Shown piece by piece: positions 8,722 through 17,668 of a stretch of 64,000 bases of DNA (position 1 is its first letter; every line of letters begins with the position of its first letter). Below the pieces are notes generated by a model. That model did not search any database. It saw only the letters and a program-made list of their open reading frames with translations, and had not been told where the DNA came from. The translations under genes were made by a program, and so were the position numbers. Source of the stretch: GCA-003244245 sp963823755 (GTDB taxonomy: Bacteria > Actinomycetota > Actinomycetes > Mycobacteriales > Pseudonocardiaceae); contig CAWGMP010000028.1 in the NCBI GenBank assembly GCA_963823755.1, positions 124,001-188,000 of the forward strand. The letters run 5' to 3'.

Positions 8722-9192
8722 TCACCCTCACCCGGCACTTGGTGGTTTGTTCATTACCGACAGGCCGAGTCTCGCTCACCGCACTCAAAGCCGCGCGGGC
8801 AGACCTCGTAGGAACTCACTCCGCTCGTCGCTCCCTCAACCGTCCATCGTGACCGGCCCCCCTCCACCCACAAGGGTGGCCAAAACTCCTTGGCCTTCGG
8901 CCGCTGCGCTCCAAGAACTTTTGCCTCTCCGCTTCGCTCCGCCCCTGGCACGCGGAGACCTCTGGAGCCGACCAGGGCGCGCCGTACGGTGAGGCGGGCG
9001 CACGCCCGCTCACCGCCTAAACGGCTGAGGGAGCTGATCTCCATGGAACTCATCGTACTCACCCTGTTCACCGTGTTCTGGTCGGTTGATACCCCGGCCG
9101 ACAACGCGGCCTTAATGGTGCAGCCACGGCGGTAAGGCCCCGTGCTCCTTACTTACCGCAGTCAGTTCATCCGTCGTTTCCGCTGGTAGAGA
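8722..9192. other. Intergenic stretch with a possible hairpin
   Basis: No supported gene. An imperfect inverted repeat (CGGTGAGGCGGGCG ... GCCCGCTCACCG, about 8988-9017, one bulge) could be a terminator. The tRNA-Ser fragment follows. Confidence 0.4.
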
Positions 9193-9251
9193 GCGGTAGC
9201 GGTGGGATTTGAACCAACGGAGGGCGTGAACCTTCACGCGCTTTCGAGGTC
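9193..9251 (-). pseudogene. tRNA-Ser 3'-half fragment (outer attachment-site relic)
   Basis: About 57 bp match the 3' half of tRNA-Ser(CGA) at 32314-32372 with two mismatches. The match to the 10069 copy runs on a few bases further (TCTGCGACC). There is no 5' half, so it is not a tRNA gene. It reads as a relic of an earlier integration in the same site, outside the island's left end. Confidence 0.85.
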
Positions 9252-9261
9252 TGCGACCGAC

Positions 9262-9459
9262 ATCGCGCTGATCTACTACGCCGAGCTGATCACTTTCGTT
9301 GAGTTAACCCCATGGGACGCTCCCCCGTACCGTGAGGACAAACCCGATGGGAACATGCGCAAGATTGTGTTCGGCCGGGCCGGCGAAGGCATCGCCGTCT
9401 ACCTCATCCTGGAGGATTAACGCCGCGTTGTCGTGGTGAGCGTGACCTGGGTCGGTTAA
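9262..9459 (+). pseudogene. RelE-like toxin relic (truncated, internal stop)
   Basis: The frame reads IALIYYAELITFVELTPWD, then a region ending AVYLILED-stop-RRVVVVSVTWVG-stop. It aligns over its whole length with the RelE-like protein at 56202-56447 (YVEVLEVLQLTPW ... VVYLILEEQREVHLLLVQWWG). Its N-terminus is replaced by the tRNA fragment and an in-frame TAA at 9418-9420 interrupts the last strand. Confidence 0.75.
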
Positions 9460-9582
9460 GTAGACGGGTCAGGCATTGTCACACTTGCCCTACTTCGGGG
9501 CCGCCGATGTACACGTGGAACCTGAGTTGGGCGCCGCGTCGATCACCGGAACGGCGCTCAGGCTGTGGGGTCCAGAACTCGG

Positions 9583-9843
9583 TCACGGGCGCTGAGCTGG
9601 AGTTATGCTGCGTGTTTGTATTTGTTGATCAGACCGCCCAGGACTGGTCGGCGTTTGATCCGTTGCCGCGAATACTGCCCGGTCGGCCCAGGACAGTCGG
9701 GGTCGATTGACCTGGCGCCGGAGCACGGCGACCTCGTGGCGAAGCACCAGGATCTCCGCGTTCTTCGACCTGGAGCTACGGACCAGTAGTCTGAGCCAAG
9801 CCACGAGCTGCCAAAAGATCAGATAGAGCAGTCGTACCGTCAT
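9583..9843 (-). pseudogene. N-terminal fragment of an integrase-core transposase
   Basis: Residues 1-55 (LLVRSSRSKNAEILVLRHEV, AVLRRQVNRPRLSWADRAVF) match the conserved start of actinobacterial rve-type transposases of the IS3/IS481 kind. The rest is unrelated sequence. No DDE core is present. Confidence 0.65.
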
Positions 9844-10068
9844 AACCGACGACCATGTCAGGCGGCCGCTGTCCAGCGATGTCGCAGATCACCGCCACGG
9901 ATAGCCCATTCGGCACCCACACACAGTTCATGAGACGGTGAGTCCTCGGATGATGGATTGAAGACGCCGGTAAGATCAGGCGTCCTAATTCCCACACCGA
10001 CAACTGAGACCCTGACAGCAGAACGTCGAGCGCTCCGTGGGTGAAGGGCCACTGTTTGTCCTGGTAGA
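9844..10068. other. Gap between transposase fragment and island left end
   Basis: No gene, repeat or hairpin I can support. Confidence 0.4.
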
Positions 10069-10127
10069 TGGCGGTAGCGGTGGGATTTGAACCCACGGAG
10101 GGCGTGAACCCTCACGCGCTTTCGAGG
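10069..10127 (-). repeat. Left attachment site of the island (tRNA-Ser 3' half)
   Basis: These 59 bp are identical to 32314-32372, the 3' half of the tRNA-Ser(CGA) gene including CCA and the anticodon-loop side. Such exact duplicates arise when a tyrosine-integrase element enters a tRNA gene: the tRNA is rebuilt at one end and a 3' copy is left at the other. It defines the outer edge of a 22.3-kb island. Confidence 0.92.
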
Positions 10128-10220
10128 TCTGCGACCCGGTGATCAGCGGTGACCTCCTCAGCAGTATGGGCAGGTCAACCGCCGGGCACGGTCATCCCCG
10201 GGTCGTACTGATCGCGAGCG

Positions 10221-10243
10221 AATGCAACCACAAATGCAACCAC
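10221..10243. repeat. Paired TGCAACC repeats inside the left island end
   Basis: AATGCAACCAC occurs at 10221 and 10233, 12 bp apart in direct orientation. The same TGCAACC pair with the same 12-bp step is found at 32250 and 32262, just inside the other end. This looks like integrase arm-type binding sites on both sides of the core. Confidence 0.6.
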
Positions 10244-10734
10244 CGCGGTCGCGCCGGCCGGGACGTCATCGTCCGTCGGTGTGCAGACCGACTGTGGAGA
10301 TATTGAGTTGTGGCGTGCGCTTGGCGTGAATCGAGGTGTGCTCGGCGTGTCTGCAGAAGTCATGGCCCATTGCCGAGGCGGTGATCAAGTCTGTGATCTT
10401 GTAGATCTGTTGCCCGATCTGGCCGGTGTGGGTGATCGAAGATGTCCGCCCCAAGGGACAGGGGTGCGCCTCGGCGCTAGGTCACGGGGTCGGAGCAGGA
10501 GATCAAGCGGTGCTCGTTTTATTGCTGGTGGCCACGCTCACGGTCTCTGGGAGGACGGAGCCTGGTTCCGGGCACGTGTCCTGGGTCCGTGTTCGACGGT
10601 GATTGTCGACTTCGTCGACGGCAAGGTGCTCATAGCCCGAAACGTATACTGTAAGCTGTCTTTGATCTCGACCGTTAGAATGACTACTGCTATTCGCCGT
10701 TAGCAAATATTTTGCCGTAATGAGAGGGCGCCCG
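10244..10734. other. Upstream region of the JmjC gene, no gene recognised
   Basis: Frames here lack ribosome sites and family features. Base composition falls towards the JmjC gene. A TATACT hexamer at 10645 could be a -10 box, but I see no matching -35. Confidence 0.4.
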
Positions 10735-11937
10735 ATGTCGACGTGTCTTGACGAATTGACAGTACCGTTAGGCGCGGTGGAGTTTCTGACGCAAGTGTAC
10801 GGGCGTACATTCCATGTCTTCCCGGGAGATCCTGATCGGTTCGTCAGGCTGTTCGGGTGGGCAGATCTAAACGAGATCCTTGCTACCCACCGGCTGGGTG
10901 AATCCCAACTGCGGTTGCTGCGGGGCAGCAGCATCATTCCGCAGTATGAATATACGACGAAGGAGACGACCAAGGGCAACGACTGGCAGCGGTTATGTCC
11001 GCAACGGATTAATGCATATCTGTCCAGTGGTGTTACTTTACGGTTACGCGAGGTTGACCAGCTACATCGGGGAGTTGGTGCGCTCGCCACGGCATTGGAG
11101 CGGGAACTACGCGACCGGATTGGTGTCAACGCCTATGCCAACTGCGGTCTTTCCGAGAGCTATGCGGTCCACCATGATGACCACGACGTTTTCGTGCTGC
11201 AGGTCGCCGGAACCAAGCGGTGGTGGCTGTATGGCCCGACCGCACCGCTGCCGCTGCCCGATGACGTCGATCATCCGATTGTGACGCGCGCGGCTCCTCC
11301 TACTGAATCGGTCTTCGAGCTGCTGCTGAAGGAAGGTCAGGTCCTGTATCTACCTCGCGGCTGGTGGCACGCCGCACAAGCCGTCGAGGGACCCTCCCTG
11401 CACCTAACCGTCGGAATCACCCGAGCCACCGGCGTCGATTTACTGAATTGGCTCGTTGGACGCCTGCGGAACCACGACGTAGTGCGAGCCGACGTGCCAC
11501 GCCAAGACGATAGGGCGGCTCGACAGGAGTACCTTTTCCAGATTCGTGAATTGATCGCTACCGAGTTGGCCAAGCCTGACGTACTGGCACAGATGCTCGC
11601 AGACCGCGACGCTCGCCACCGGATGAATCTGGGGTTCACTCTTCCTCTAGCGGGTTCCGGAGTATCGGCACCGCTGTCAGGTGAACCGTTCAAGATCAGG
11701 CTGCTGGCTCGCCGGGCAGTGCTCGAACGTGACGGGGATGCCCTGGTGCTGCGGGCCGGCGGACACGTTCAGCGCGCCGGTGCGCACCTTGCTCTAATAC
11801 TGGAGTCGCTCGTGGCTGGCCGAGTGATGACCATCTCGGAGATAACGGCTACGTGTGGCGCGCTGGCGGATAAGGCCGAAATCCACGCACTGGTCGCTAC
11901 CCTTATCATCACTGGGTTAGCCGAAGTTCTTCCGTAA
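10735..11937 (+). CDS. JmjC/cupin-8 Fe(II)/2-oxoglutarate hydroxylase
   Basis: The 400-residue product has a cupin-8/JmjC core. Iron ligands are visible as HHD in AVHHDDHDVF (His146, Asp148) and the distal His in LYLPRGWWHAA (His212); FVLQVAGTKRWWLY is the usual strand between them. A winged-helix-like C-terminal domain (about 310-400) resembles that of ribosomal-oxygenase-type JmjC proteins. Such enzymes hydroxylate protein or peptide side chains. Start: AGAGGG six bases before ATG 10735; the ATG at 10720 lacks a site. The island also holds a broken paralogue at 16774 and a YcaO/HExxH peptide-modification operon, so peptide hydroxylation is a reasonable but unproven role. GC is lower than in the neighbours, as expected of acquired DNA. 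Confidence 0.82.
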   Translation: MSTCLDELTVPLGAVEFLTQVYGRTFHVFPGDPDRFVRLFGWADLNEILATHRLGESQLRLLRGSSIIPQYEYTTKETTKGNDWQRLCPQRINAYLSSGVTLRLREVDQLHRGVGALATALERELRDRIGVNAYANCGLSESYAVHHDDHDVFVLQVAGTKRWWLYGPTAPLPLPDDVDHPIVTRAAPPTESVFELLLKEGQVLYLPRGWWHAAQAVEGPSLHLTVGITRATGVDLLNWLVGRLRNHDVVRADVPRQDDRAARQEYLFQIRELIATELAKPDVLAQMLADRDARHRMNLGFTLPLAGSGVSAPLSGEPFKIRLLARRAVLERDGDALVLRAGGHVQRAGAHLALILESLVAGRVMTISEITATCGALADKAEIHALVATLIITGLAEVLP

Positions 11938-11974
11938 TCTCGTGGAGTCGTCGGGGATTCACCGGTTTCCCGCT

Positions 11975-12590
11975 TCCCACCGAGGATGATCATCTTGACG
12001 GTGCGTTGGTACCTCCGCTACGGGTTGTCCTATCGCGACGTGGAGGAGTTGCTGGCGGAACGGGGCATCGCCGCGGACCATGTGACGATTTACCGGTGGG
12101 TGCAGCGGTTCACCCCGCTGCTGATAGATGCGGGCGCCCCTGCCGGCACGTCCCGGGAGATCGCTGGTTCGTAGACGAAACATATGTCAAAGTCAACGGG
12201 GCGGTGGGTGTATCTGTATCGGGCGATCGACCAGTACGGCCAGGTCATCGACGTGCTGGTCTCCCACAAGCGGGATCTGGTAACCACTCGCCGGTTCTTC
12301 ACTCGTGCCCTCGATAACGGCGCACGCCCTACCGAAGTGAATACCGATCGAGCACCGGCCTATCCGCGAGTGATCCAAGAGTTGATCCCCGCCGCCTGCC
12401 ACGTCACCGAGCAGTACAGCAATAATTCCATCGAAGCCAATCACGGGCGTCTGAAGGCCCGACTACGGCCGATGCGCAGTCTGAAACGGCTGCGCTCGGC
12501 ACGGGTGATCAGTGCCGGACACGCGTTCGTCCAGAATCTCCGTCGGGGCCGCTATGAACTCGGCCCGGACATCGATCGACGGCATCCGCT
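11975..12590 (+). pseudogene. IS6-family transposase, two frameshifts
   Basis: The frames together give FRFPP, RWYLRYGLSYRDVEELLAER, HVTIYRWVQRFTPLL, RWFVDETYVKV, DRAPAYPRVI and EANHGRLKARLRPMR, the IS6 pattern with DDE residues. The frame is lost near 12135-12150 and again at about 12200, where one extra G in AACGGGGCGG shifts WVYLY. The 3' end runs into the IS982 relic. It is close in sequence to the IS6 copy at 31362. Confidence 0.85.
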
Positions 12591-13352
12591 TACGGCGATC
12601 TTCGCAGAACACCCTTCTGACCGCGCTGTACGTGTTGATCGACGATCACGTGGTTGAGGCTCGCGTCGACCGTGGCCGGGCACCCCTGCTCAGCGACAGC
12701 GAACTGCTCAGCTTGGCAGTAGCCCAGGGGTTGCAGGGCTATCACTGCGAACGCCGCTGGATCCGCCATATCCACAGCAGCCCCGCATGGCGTGCCATGT
12801 TCCCTTACCTGCCCGCCCAGTCGGGGTACCACAAGCGGTTGAAAAACGCCCACCCCTTGCTGTGCAAGGCGATCCTCACCCTGGCTGCGTGTTCCCGCTG
12901 GTACTGGGGACTCAAGCTCTACCTGGTGTGCACCGGAGATGGGATGCCGATCATGTGGTGCCTGGCCAACCCCAAAATCGGAGAACGCGAGGTAGTGACC
13001 GCCTGGAGCACAACCACCACCTCATCCGTACCGGGCAGGTCTTGCTGGCCGACAAGGGCTTCGCCGGCAAAGAATTCAAGCAGCTCGCCGACGCCATGGG
13101 GCTACACCTGCTGCGCCCCGACCGCAAAGACGAGACCTACCGCAATGGCCACCTCGGCGGCGTGCGCTAATGGATCGAATCGGTCAACCAGACCCTCAAA
13201 GCCAACTTGGCCTCAAGACCCACGGCGGTCGAACTCTCGCCGGGATGTTCACTCGGATCGCCCAACGCCTGCTGGCCATGGCCGCCGGGATCTGGCACAA
13301 CTGGACCACCGGCCTCACCAGCAAACGATCACTGACCGTCTACGACCACTAA
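12590..13352 (+). pseudogene. IS982-family transposase, deleted and frameshifted
   Basis: Recognisable blocks are NTLLTALYVLIDDHVV, LSDSELLSLAVAQGL, FPYLPAQSGYHKRL, WYWGLKLYLVC, LLADKGFAGKEF and THGGRTLAGMFTRIAQR, ending SLTVYDH. About 40 residues, including the first catalytic Asp region, are missing before WYWGL. The frame changes near 13005, and a TAA interrupts GGVR-WIESVNQ at about 13168. It is inactive. Confidence 0.85.
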
Positions 13353-13687
13353 CAACAATTTCACGGAATCAACCATCTAGTGGAGGCCATCCCGCTGTTT
13401 GAGCAGACCCTCAACCCACTATCGGCGGACGCTCGGCGAGGAGCACCCGCTCCCGCAGGCTGCCGCCGGGGATCTGCGACAATCAGGAACAACGAGAGTC
13501 GGGCCGCTGCGTCGAGACTGGTGGCGAACCCGAGCCAAATAGGAAGCGGCTTCGATGTACGGATAGGGATCCAGATCCGATTCCGGTGCGCTGGCGATTG
13601 GGCGGTGCAGCAGTTGCTGCAGCTGCTAGAGGACTGGCAGCCGAAGGAACCGGTCCCAAGCTGTTCTCTAACGAGGGACGGGACGAA
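13353..13687. other. Gap between IS982 relic and dehydrogenase gene
   Basis: No gene recognised. The last bases carry the ribosome site (GAGGGACGGGACGAA) of the next gene. Confidence 0.4.
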
Positions 13688-15004
13688 ATGAGAGTGAGCG
13701 TATTCGGGCTCGGCTACGTTGGCAGCGTCTCGGCAGCATGTCTTGCTGTTCGGGGTCACAAGGTGGTCGGTGTCGATGTTCAACCAGGCAAGGTCGAACT
13801 CATCAATCAAGGCCGCTCCACAGTCATCGAAGAGCAGATCGGAGACATTACCGCGGCGGCTGTCAGCAGCGGTGGTCTACGGGCAACCAGCGATGTCGCC
13901 GAGGCAGTCCGCTTGACCGATGTCTGCCTCGTGTGCGTCGGAACGCCGTCTGCGGCGAATGGCAGTCTATCCACAACGTACCTCGAGCGGGTCGCGCATG
14001 AGATCGGAAAGCAGATCGGGGAGCAGCAAACTCGACAATCGGTCGTCTTCCGCAGCACCATGCTGCCTGGAACGTGTGAGAGCCTGCTGATTCCTATCCT
14101 TGAGAAGGCATCGGGCCTGCAAGCGGGACTTGACTTCGGGGTTGCAGTCAATCCGGAGTATCTCCGCGAAGGCAGCAGCGTCCGCGACTTCTATGATCCT
14201 TCGAAGATCGTGATCGGAGCGCTGGACCCCGCAAGTGGCGACATTGTCGCGGAGCTGCATGATGGCCTTCCAGGTCAGACCTTTCGGGTTCCAATAGCGG
14301 TCGCCGAAATGACAAAGTATGTCGACAACGCTTTTCACGGCGTGAAGATCGGTTTCGCGAACGAGATCGGATCAATCTGCCGTGCCCTTGGACTCGATTC
14401 CCACGACGTGATGGATATCTTTGTCGCTGACAGGAAGCTCAATATATCGACGGCCTACCTGCGACCGGGTTTCTCATTCGGCGGATCGTGCCTTCCTAAG
14501 GATCTGCGAGGACTAGTTTACGCTGCCCGCAAGGCTGACCTGACCCTGCCGATCCTGGAAAATGTCTTGCTATCCAACGAACACCACCTGCGGCGCGCAC
14601 TAGGACTGATTACTCAAATTGGTAAACGACGGGTCGGAATGTTCGGGTTGTCCTTCAAACCTGGCACCGACGACCTTCGTAAAAGCCCCTTCGTCGACTT
14701 AGCGGAACGACTGATAGGAAAGGGCTACGATCTGCGTATTTACGATGCTAACGTCTCACTGTCCCACCTATTGGGGGCAAATCGGGAATATGTCGAGACA
14801 CGCCTTCCTCATCTGCAGCGATTGCTGGCAGACTCCGCTCAAGAGGTCGTTGAGCATGCGGAGATTTGTGTAGTTGGATCGCGGGACGCAATCGTGTGCA
14901 AGGCACTCCAGAGCGCCGGAAACCGCCCCATCGTCGATCTGGTGCGCCTACCCGATTCCGCTGCGCTCAGCGAGCACCACAGCTACATTGGACTTGGATG
15001 GTAG
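13688..15004 (+). CDS. GDP-mannose 6-dehydrogenase-like enzyme (UDP-Glc/GDP-Man DH family)
   Basis: This 438-residue protein of the nucleotide-sugar dehydrogenase family oxidises the C6 hydroxyl of a sugar nucleotide to a carboxylate with two NAD+. Visible features: Rossmann start FGLGYVGSVSAACLA; CVGTPS; TKYVDNAFHGVKIGFANEIG; the catalytic loop PGFSFGGSCLPKDLRGL with Cys268; and FGLSFKPGTDDLRKSP in the C-terminal domain. The loop text and the cysteine number agree with AlgD-type GDP-mannose dehydrogenases, so GDP-mannuronate is the likelier product; UDP-glucose is the alternative. A glycosyltransferase and a broken glycosyltransferase adjoin it, suggesting a uronic-acid-containing glycan or a sugar on the island's product. 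Confidence 0.87.
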   Translation: MRVSVFGLGYVGSVSAACLAVRGHKVVGVDVQPGKVELINQGRSTVIEEQIGDITAAAVSSGGLRATSDVAEAVRLTDVCLVCVGTPSAANGSLSTTYLERVAHEIGKQIGEQQTRQSVVFRSTMLPGTCESLLIPILEKASGLQAGLDFGVAVNPEYLREGSSVRDFYDPSKIVIGALDPASGDIVAELHDGLPGQTFRVPIAVAEMTKYVDNAFHGVKIGFANEIGSICRALGLDSHDVMDIFVADRKLNISTAYLRPGFSFGGSCLPKDLRGLVYAARKADLTLPILENVLLSNEHHLRRALGLITQIGKRRVGMFGLSFKPGTDDLRKSPFVDLAERLIGKGYDLRIYDANVSLSHLLGANREYVETRLPHLQRLLADSAQEVVEHAEICVVGSRDAIVCKALQSAGNRPIVDLVRLPDSAALSEHHSYIGLGW

Positions 15005-15014
15005 GGCGCCGACA

Positions 15015-15240
15015 CTATCGGTCTCCGATCAGGTGATCGTAAAACCGGACGAGCTTTTCGCGCTGCACCGACCAGGACAGGTGCTCACACACTCGGCGAT
15101 AACCGTACTCACCCATCTGGTTACGGCGTTGAGAATCACACAGCAATTCGTTGACGCATTTTGTGAAGGCCACAACATGGTTGGCCGGGGCGTAGAGCGC
15201 CGCGCCGCCAGCCGAAACCCGCGCTTCCATTAGTTCGCGA
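15015..15240 (-). pseudogene. C-terminal fragment of a GT4-type glycosyltransferase
   Basis: The minus strand reads ALYAPANHVVAFTKCVNELL, then CDSQRRNQMGEYGYRRVCEH and LSWSVQREKLVRFYDHLIG. This is the last helix-rich part of a group-1 glycosyltransferase. Sequence upstream (to 15340) does not continue the fold, so the gene is 5'-truncated near a sharp rise in GC content. Confidence 0.65.
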
Positions 15241-15544
15241 AAGGGCGCGTTGAAGCATCCCCACAGGACATTCCGGTCGCCAGTCCCGGTGGCGAATGTC
15301 CGGCCGCGGATCAGTGAAGTACGATCGGCATAGTGCATACCGCCGAATGGGTATCATTTGTGGCCCCGCGCGTGCTCCTCGATCTTCTCTCGGGCGGTGC
15401 CGCGCCGCATTCCGCGTGGTCGGCGGCCGAACGAGTGAGGGTTGTTGCGGCCCCGGGACCGACCGGTTACTAGTGAACGGCGACGGCGGGCCTCGGCGGA
15501 CGGCGCCGGCCGGTGAACGAACAGCGCGGACGGGGAGGTCGGTG
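15241..15544. other. Compositional boundary before the glycosyltransferase
   Basis: GC content rises sharply across this gap. No supported gene; GGGGAGG at 15529-15535 is the ribosome site of the next gene. Confidence 0.45.
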
Positions 15545-16777
15545 GTGACCCCTACGAGGATCCTGTTCGTCACCCACTGCTCCCCGTTCCCCGCGCGCAG
15601 GGGCGGGCAGGTCTACACCGGCAACATCCTGCGCGAGCTCGCCGCCGCCGACAGGGTCGAGGTCACGGCAGTTTGCTACACGGCTGACGACGCCGACCCG
15701 GTCGCCCACCCGCCCACCGCGGCGGCCGGGGTGACCTGGGTCGGCGTGCCCTACCGGCGGGCCGCCCCGGTGCGACGGGGTTTCGCCGTCCTGCACCACA
15801 CCACCGCGTACCGGGATGCGCTCGAGTCCCTCCTGCGCGGGCAGTGCTGGGACCTCGTCATCGTCGACTACATCGCCATGGCGTCCGCGGTCCGCACTGT
15901 GCGGACCGTGTGCGGCGGTGCCCGTCCCCCCGTCGTCCACCTCACGCACAACGTCGAGTCCGTCCTGCGGCGCGACATCGCGGCGGACCACGGACGGTCG
16001 TCGCCGCGCTACCTGCTCGCCCGGTGGGACGCATGGCGCATCGCGCGGCTCGAGCGCCTCGTCGTGACGGAGTCCGACGTCACCACCGCCGAGACGGACG
16101 AGGACGCGCGCACCCTCCGCCGCCTCTACCCGCAGGCCAAGGTGGTCACGCTGGCGCCGGGTTACGACGGCGCGCGCGTCGACGACAAGGACTTCGACGC
16201 CACCTCGGACCGCGACGTCCTCGTTCTCGGCGGCCGGCAGTCGGCAATGAAACAGCAGGTGCTTGACGCGCTCCTGCGCGCGGCCGCGCCGACGTGCGCG
16301 CGGGAGTCGGTGCGTATCGTGATCGCCGGCCCGATGCCGCAGCGCTACCGGGAGAAGGTGACGAGAGCATACCCGTCCGTCCGCGTGCTGGGCCGGGTCG
16401 ACGACGTCACCGCACTGCTGGCGACGTTCCGGCTCGGGGTCGTCGCCGACCACGTCGGAGGGGGTTTCAAGCACCGCATCCTGACCCTGGTGTTCCACCG
16501 GGTCCCGCTGATCGCCCGCGCGGAGGCCATGGCCGGACTGCCCCTCACGCCGGGGGTCGACTACATCCCCATCGACGACTACGCCGACATCGCGGCCGTC
16601 GCGCGCGCCTGGCTCGACGAGCCGCCCGCGGCGCTCGCGTCCCTTGCGGACAACGCCGTCGAGAAGTGCGCGGACGCGTTCAACTGGAGTGAGCACGTCG
16701 GCGCCTTCCTCACGTTCGCGCGGAGTATGGACCGTGCCCGGCGGCCCGCCGGAGGGGTTCCGCAGCGCCACCGGTGA
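15545..16777 (+). CDS. Glycosyltransferase, GT4-like (GT-B fold)
   Basis: The 410-residue product opens TRILFVTHCSPFPARRGGQV, the N-terminal loop of GT-B enzymes that build glycans from nucleotide sugars. VVHLTHNVES lies mid N-domain. The C-domain has DVLVLGGRQSAMKQ, a GPMPQRYREKV strand, VRVLGRVDDVTALL and FKHRILTLVFHRVPLIA, typical of group-1-like transferases. Start: GTG 15545 lies six bases after GGGAGG; GTG 15542 is too close. GC is far above that of the preceding genes and matches the JmjC pseudogene that overlaps its last bases, so these two came in together. Confidence 0.75.
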   Translation: MTPTRILFVTHCSPFPARRGGQVYTGNILRELAAADRVEVTAVCYTADDADPVAHPPTAAAGVTWVGVPYRRAAPVRRGFAVLHHTTAYRDALESLLRGQCWDLVIVDYIAMASAVRTVRTVCGGARPPVVHLTHNVESVLRRDIAADHGRSSPRYLLARWDAWRIARLERLVVTESDVTTAETDEDARTLRRLYPQAKVVTLAPGYDGARVDDKDFDATSDRDVLVLGGRQSAMKQQVLDALLRAAAPTCARESVRIVIAGPMPQRYREKVTRAYPSVRVLGRVDDVTALLATFRLGVVADHVGGGFKHRILTLVFHRVPLIARAEAMAGLPLTPGVDYIPIDDYADIAAVARAWLDEPPAALASLADNAVEKCADAFNWSEHVGAFLTFARSMDRARRPAGGVPQRHR

Positions 16778-17470
16778 TGTCCACGCCGCGGCGTCCATCC
16801 CGCGGCGTCCGCCCCGGCCTTGCATCCCCGCCGGGACCGCCTTCGCCCGACGCGGTGTCGGGGCGCATCGTCGCGTTCTCGGCCGCGGCGCTGGGCCTGC
16901 TGCTCCTCAGCACGATCCTCGGCAGGCAGCACCTCGTCGTCCCCGGGGACCCCGACCGCTTCGCCGGCCTGCTGAGCTGGGCCGACCTGGAGCGGCTGCG
17001 CTCCTACCACGAGCTGCGCACCCCGCGCCTGCGCGTCGTGGGGGAGGGCGAGTACCTGTCGGAGGAGTCCTACCTCACCACCCACACCGTCCGGCGCGCG
17101 CGCCCGCACCACCGTCGACACCGCCCGGCTGTGGGAGTCGCTGTCGACCGGGTTCACCCTCGCGCTGCGCCAGGCCGACGAGCTGCACCCGCCGCTGGGC
17201 GCTCTCGCCGCCCGGTACGAGCGCGTCCTCGACCTCGGGTTCGGACTGGACGTCTACGCGTCCATGCGACCGCGGGAGGTGTTCGGGCCGCACTGGGACG
17301 AGCACGACGTGTTCGTCCACCAGCTGGCCAGGGCCAAGCGGTGGCGGATCCTCCCGCGCACCGCACACTCGCTGATGCCGCGCGACCAGCCGCCGGACGA
17401 CGTCCCCGAGACCGTACCTCGACGAGGCCGTTCACGATGGTGACCTGTGGGTGCCGAACAGGTAATCCAA
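16774..17470 (+). pseudogene. Second JmjC/cupin gene, frameshifted and truncated
   Basis: Pieces in three frames align with the JmjC protein at 10735: LVVPGDPDRFAGLLSWADLE (compare FPGDPDRFVRLFGWADLN); after a shift near 17098, TTVDTARLWESL through REVFGPHWDEHDVFVHQLAR and AKRWRIL; after another near 17412, LDEAVHDGDLWVPN and a stop. The distal metal-ligand region (PRGWWH) is missing, so it is inactive. A hydrophobic N-terminal stretch (AAALGLLLLSTIL) is not in the other copy. It overlaps the glycosyltransferase stop by ATGA and shares its very high GC. Confidence 0.82.
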
Positions 17471-17489
17471 TGTCGTGCGGCCTGGTCAT

Positions 17490-17640
17490 ATTCGTGGATT
17501 AGTCCACCGAGCCGATCGTGACGGCGGAAATGAAGCTGGGATGGTGTCGCGGCGGGTGGCAGTGGGTTAAGTGGTGCTGCCTGGTTGAGCGTGCAATGGG
17601 GGCGATGGTGTTGTAATGCGTTTTGCCACCGTACACGGAT
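17490..17640 (-). pseudogene. C-terminal fragment of an integrase-core transposase
   Basis: RWQNALQHHRPHCTLNQAAP, then LNPLPPAAT and RRHDRLGGLIHEYDQAA, is the recognisable end of rve-type transposases (Y/H-N..RPHR.L..PP.., RRDRLGGLIHEY). The N-terminal relic at 9583 belongs to the same family, but nothing shows that the two were one gene. Confidence 0.65.
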
Positions 17641-17668
17641 GATGTGGCCTCTCAGGATCGCGTAGCTG

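Noticed and set aside
9193..10136. Additional tRNA-Ser genes at 9193 and 10069
   Set aside because: Only the 3' half is present at each place; acceptor 5' strand, D-arm and full anticodon stem are missing.
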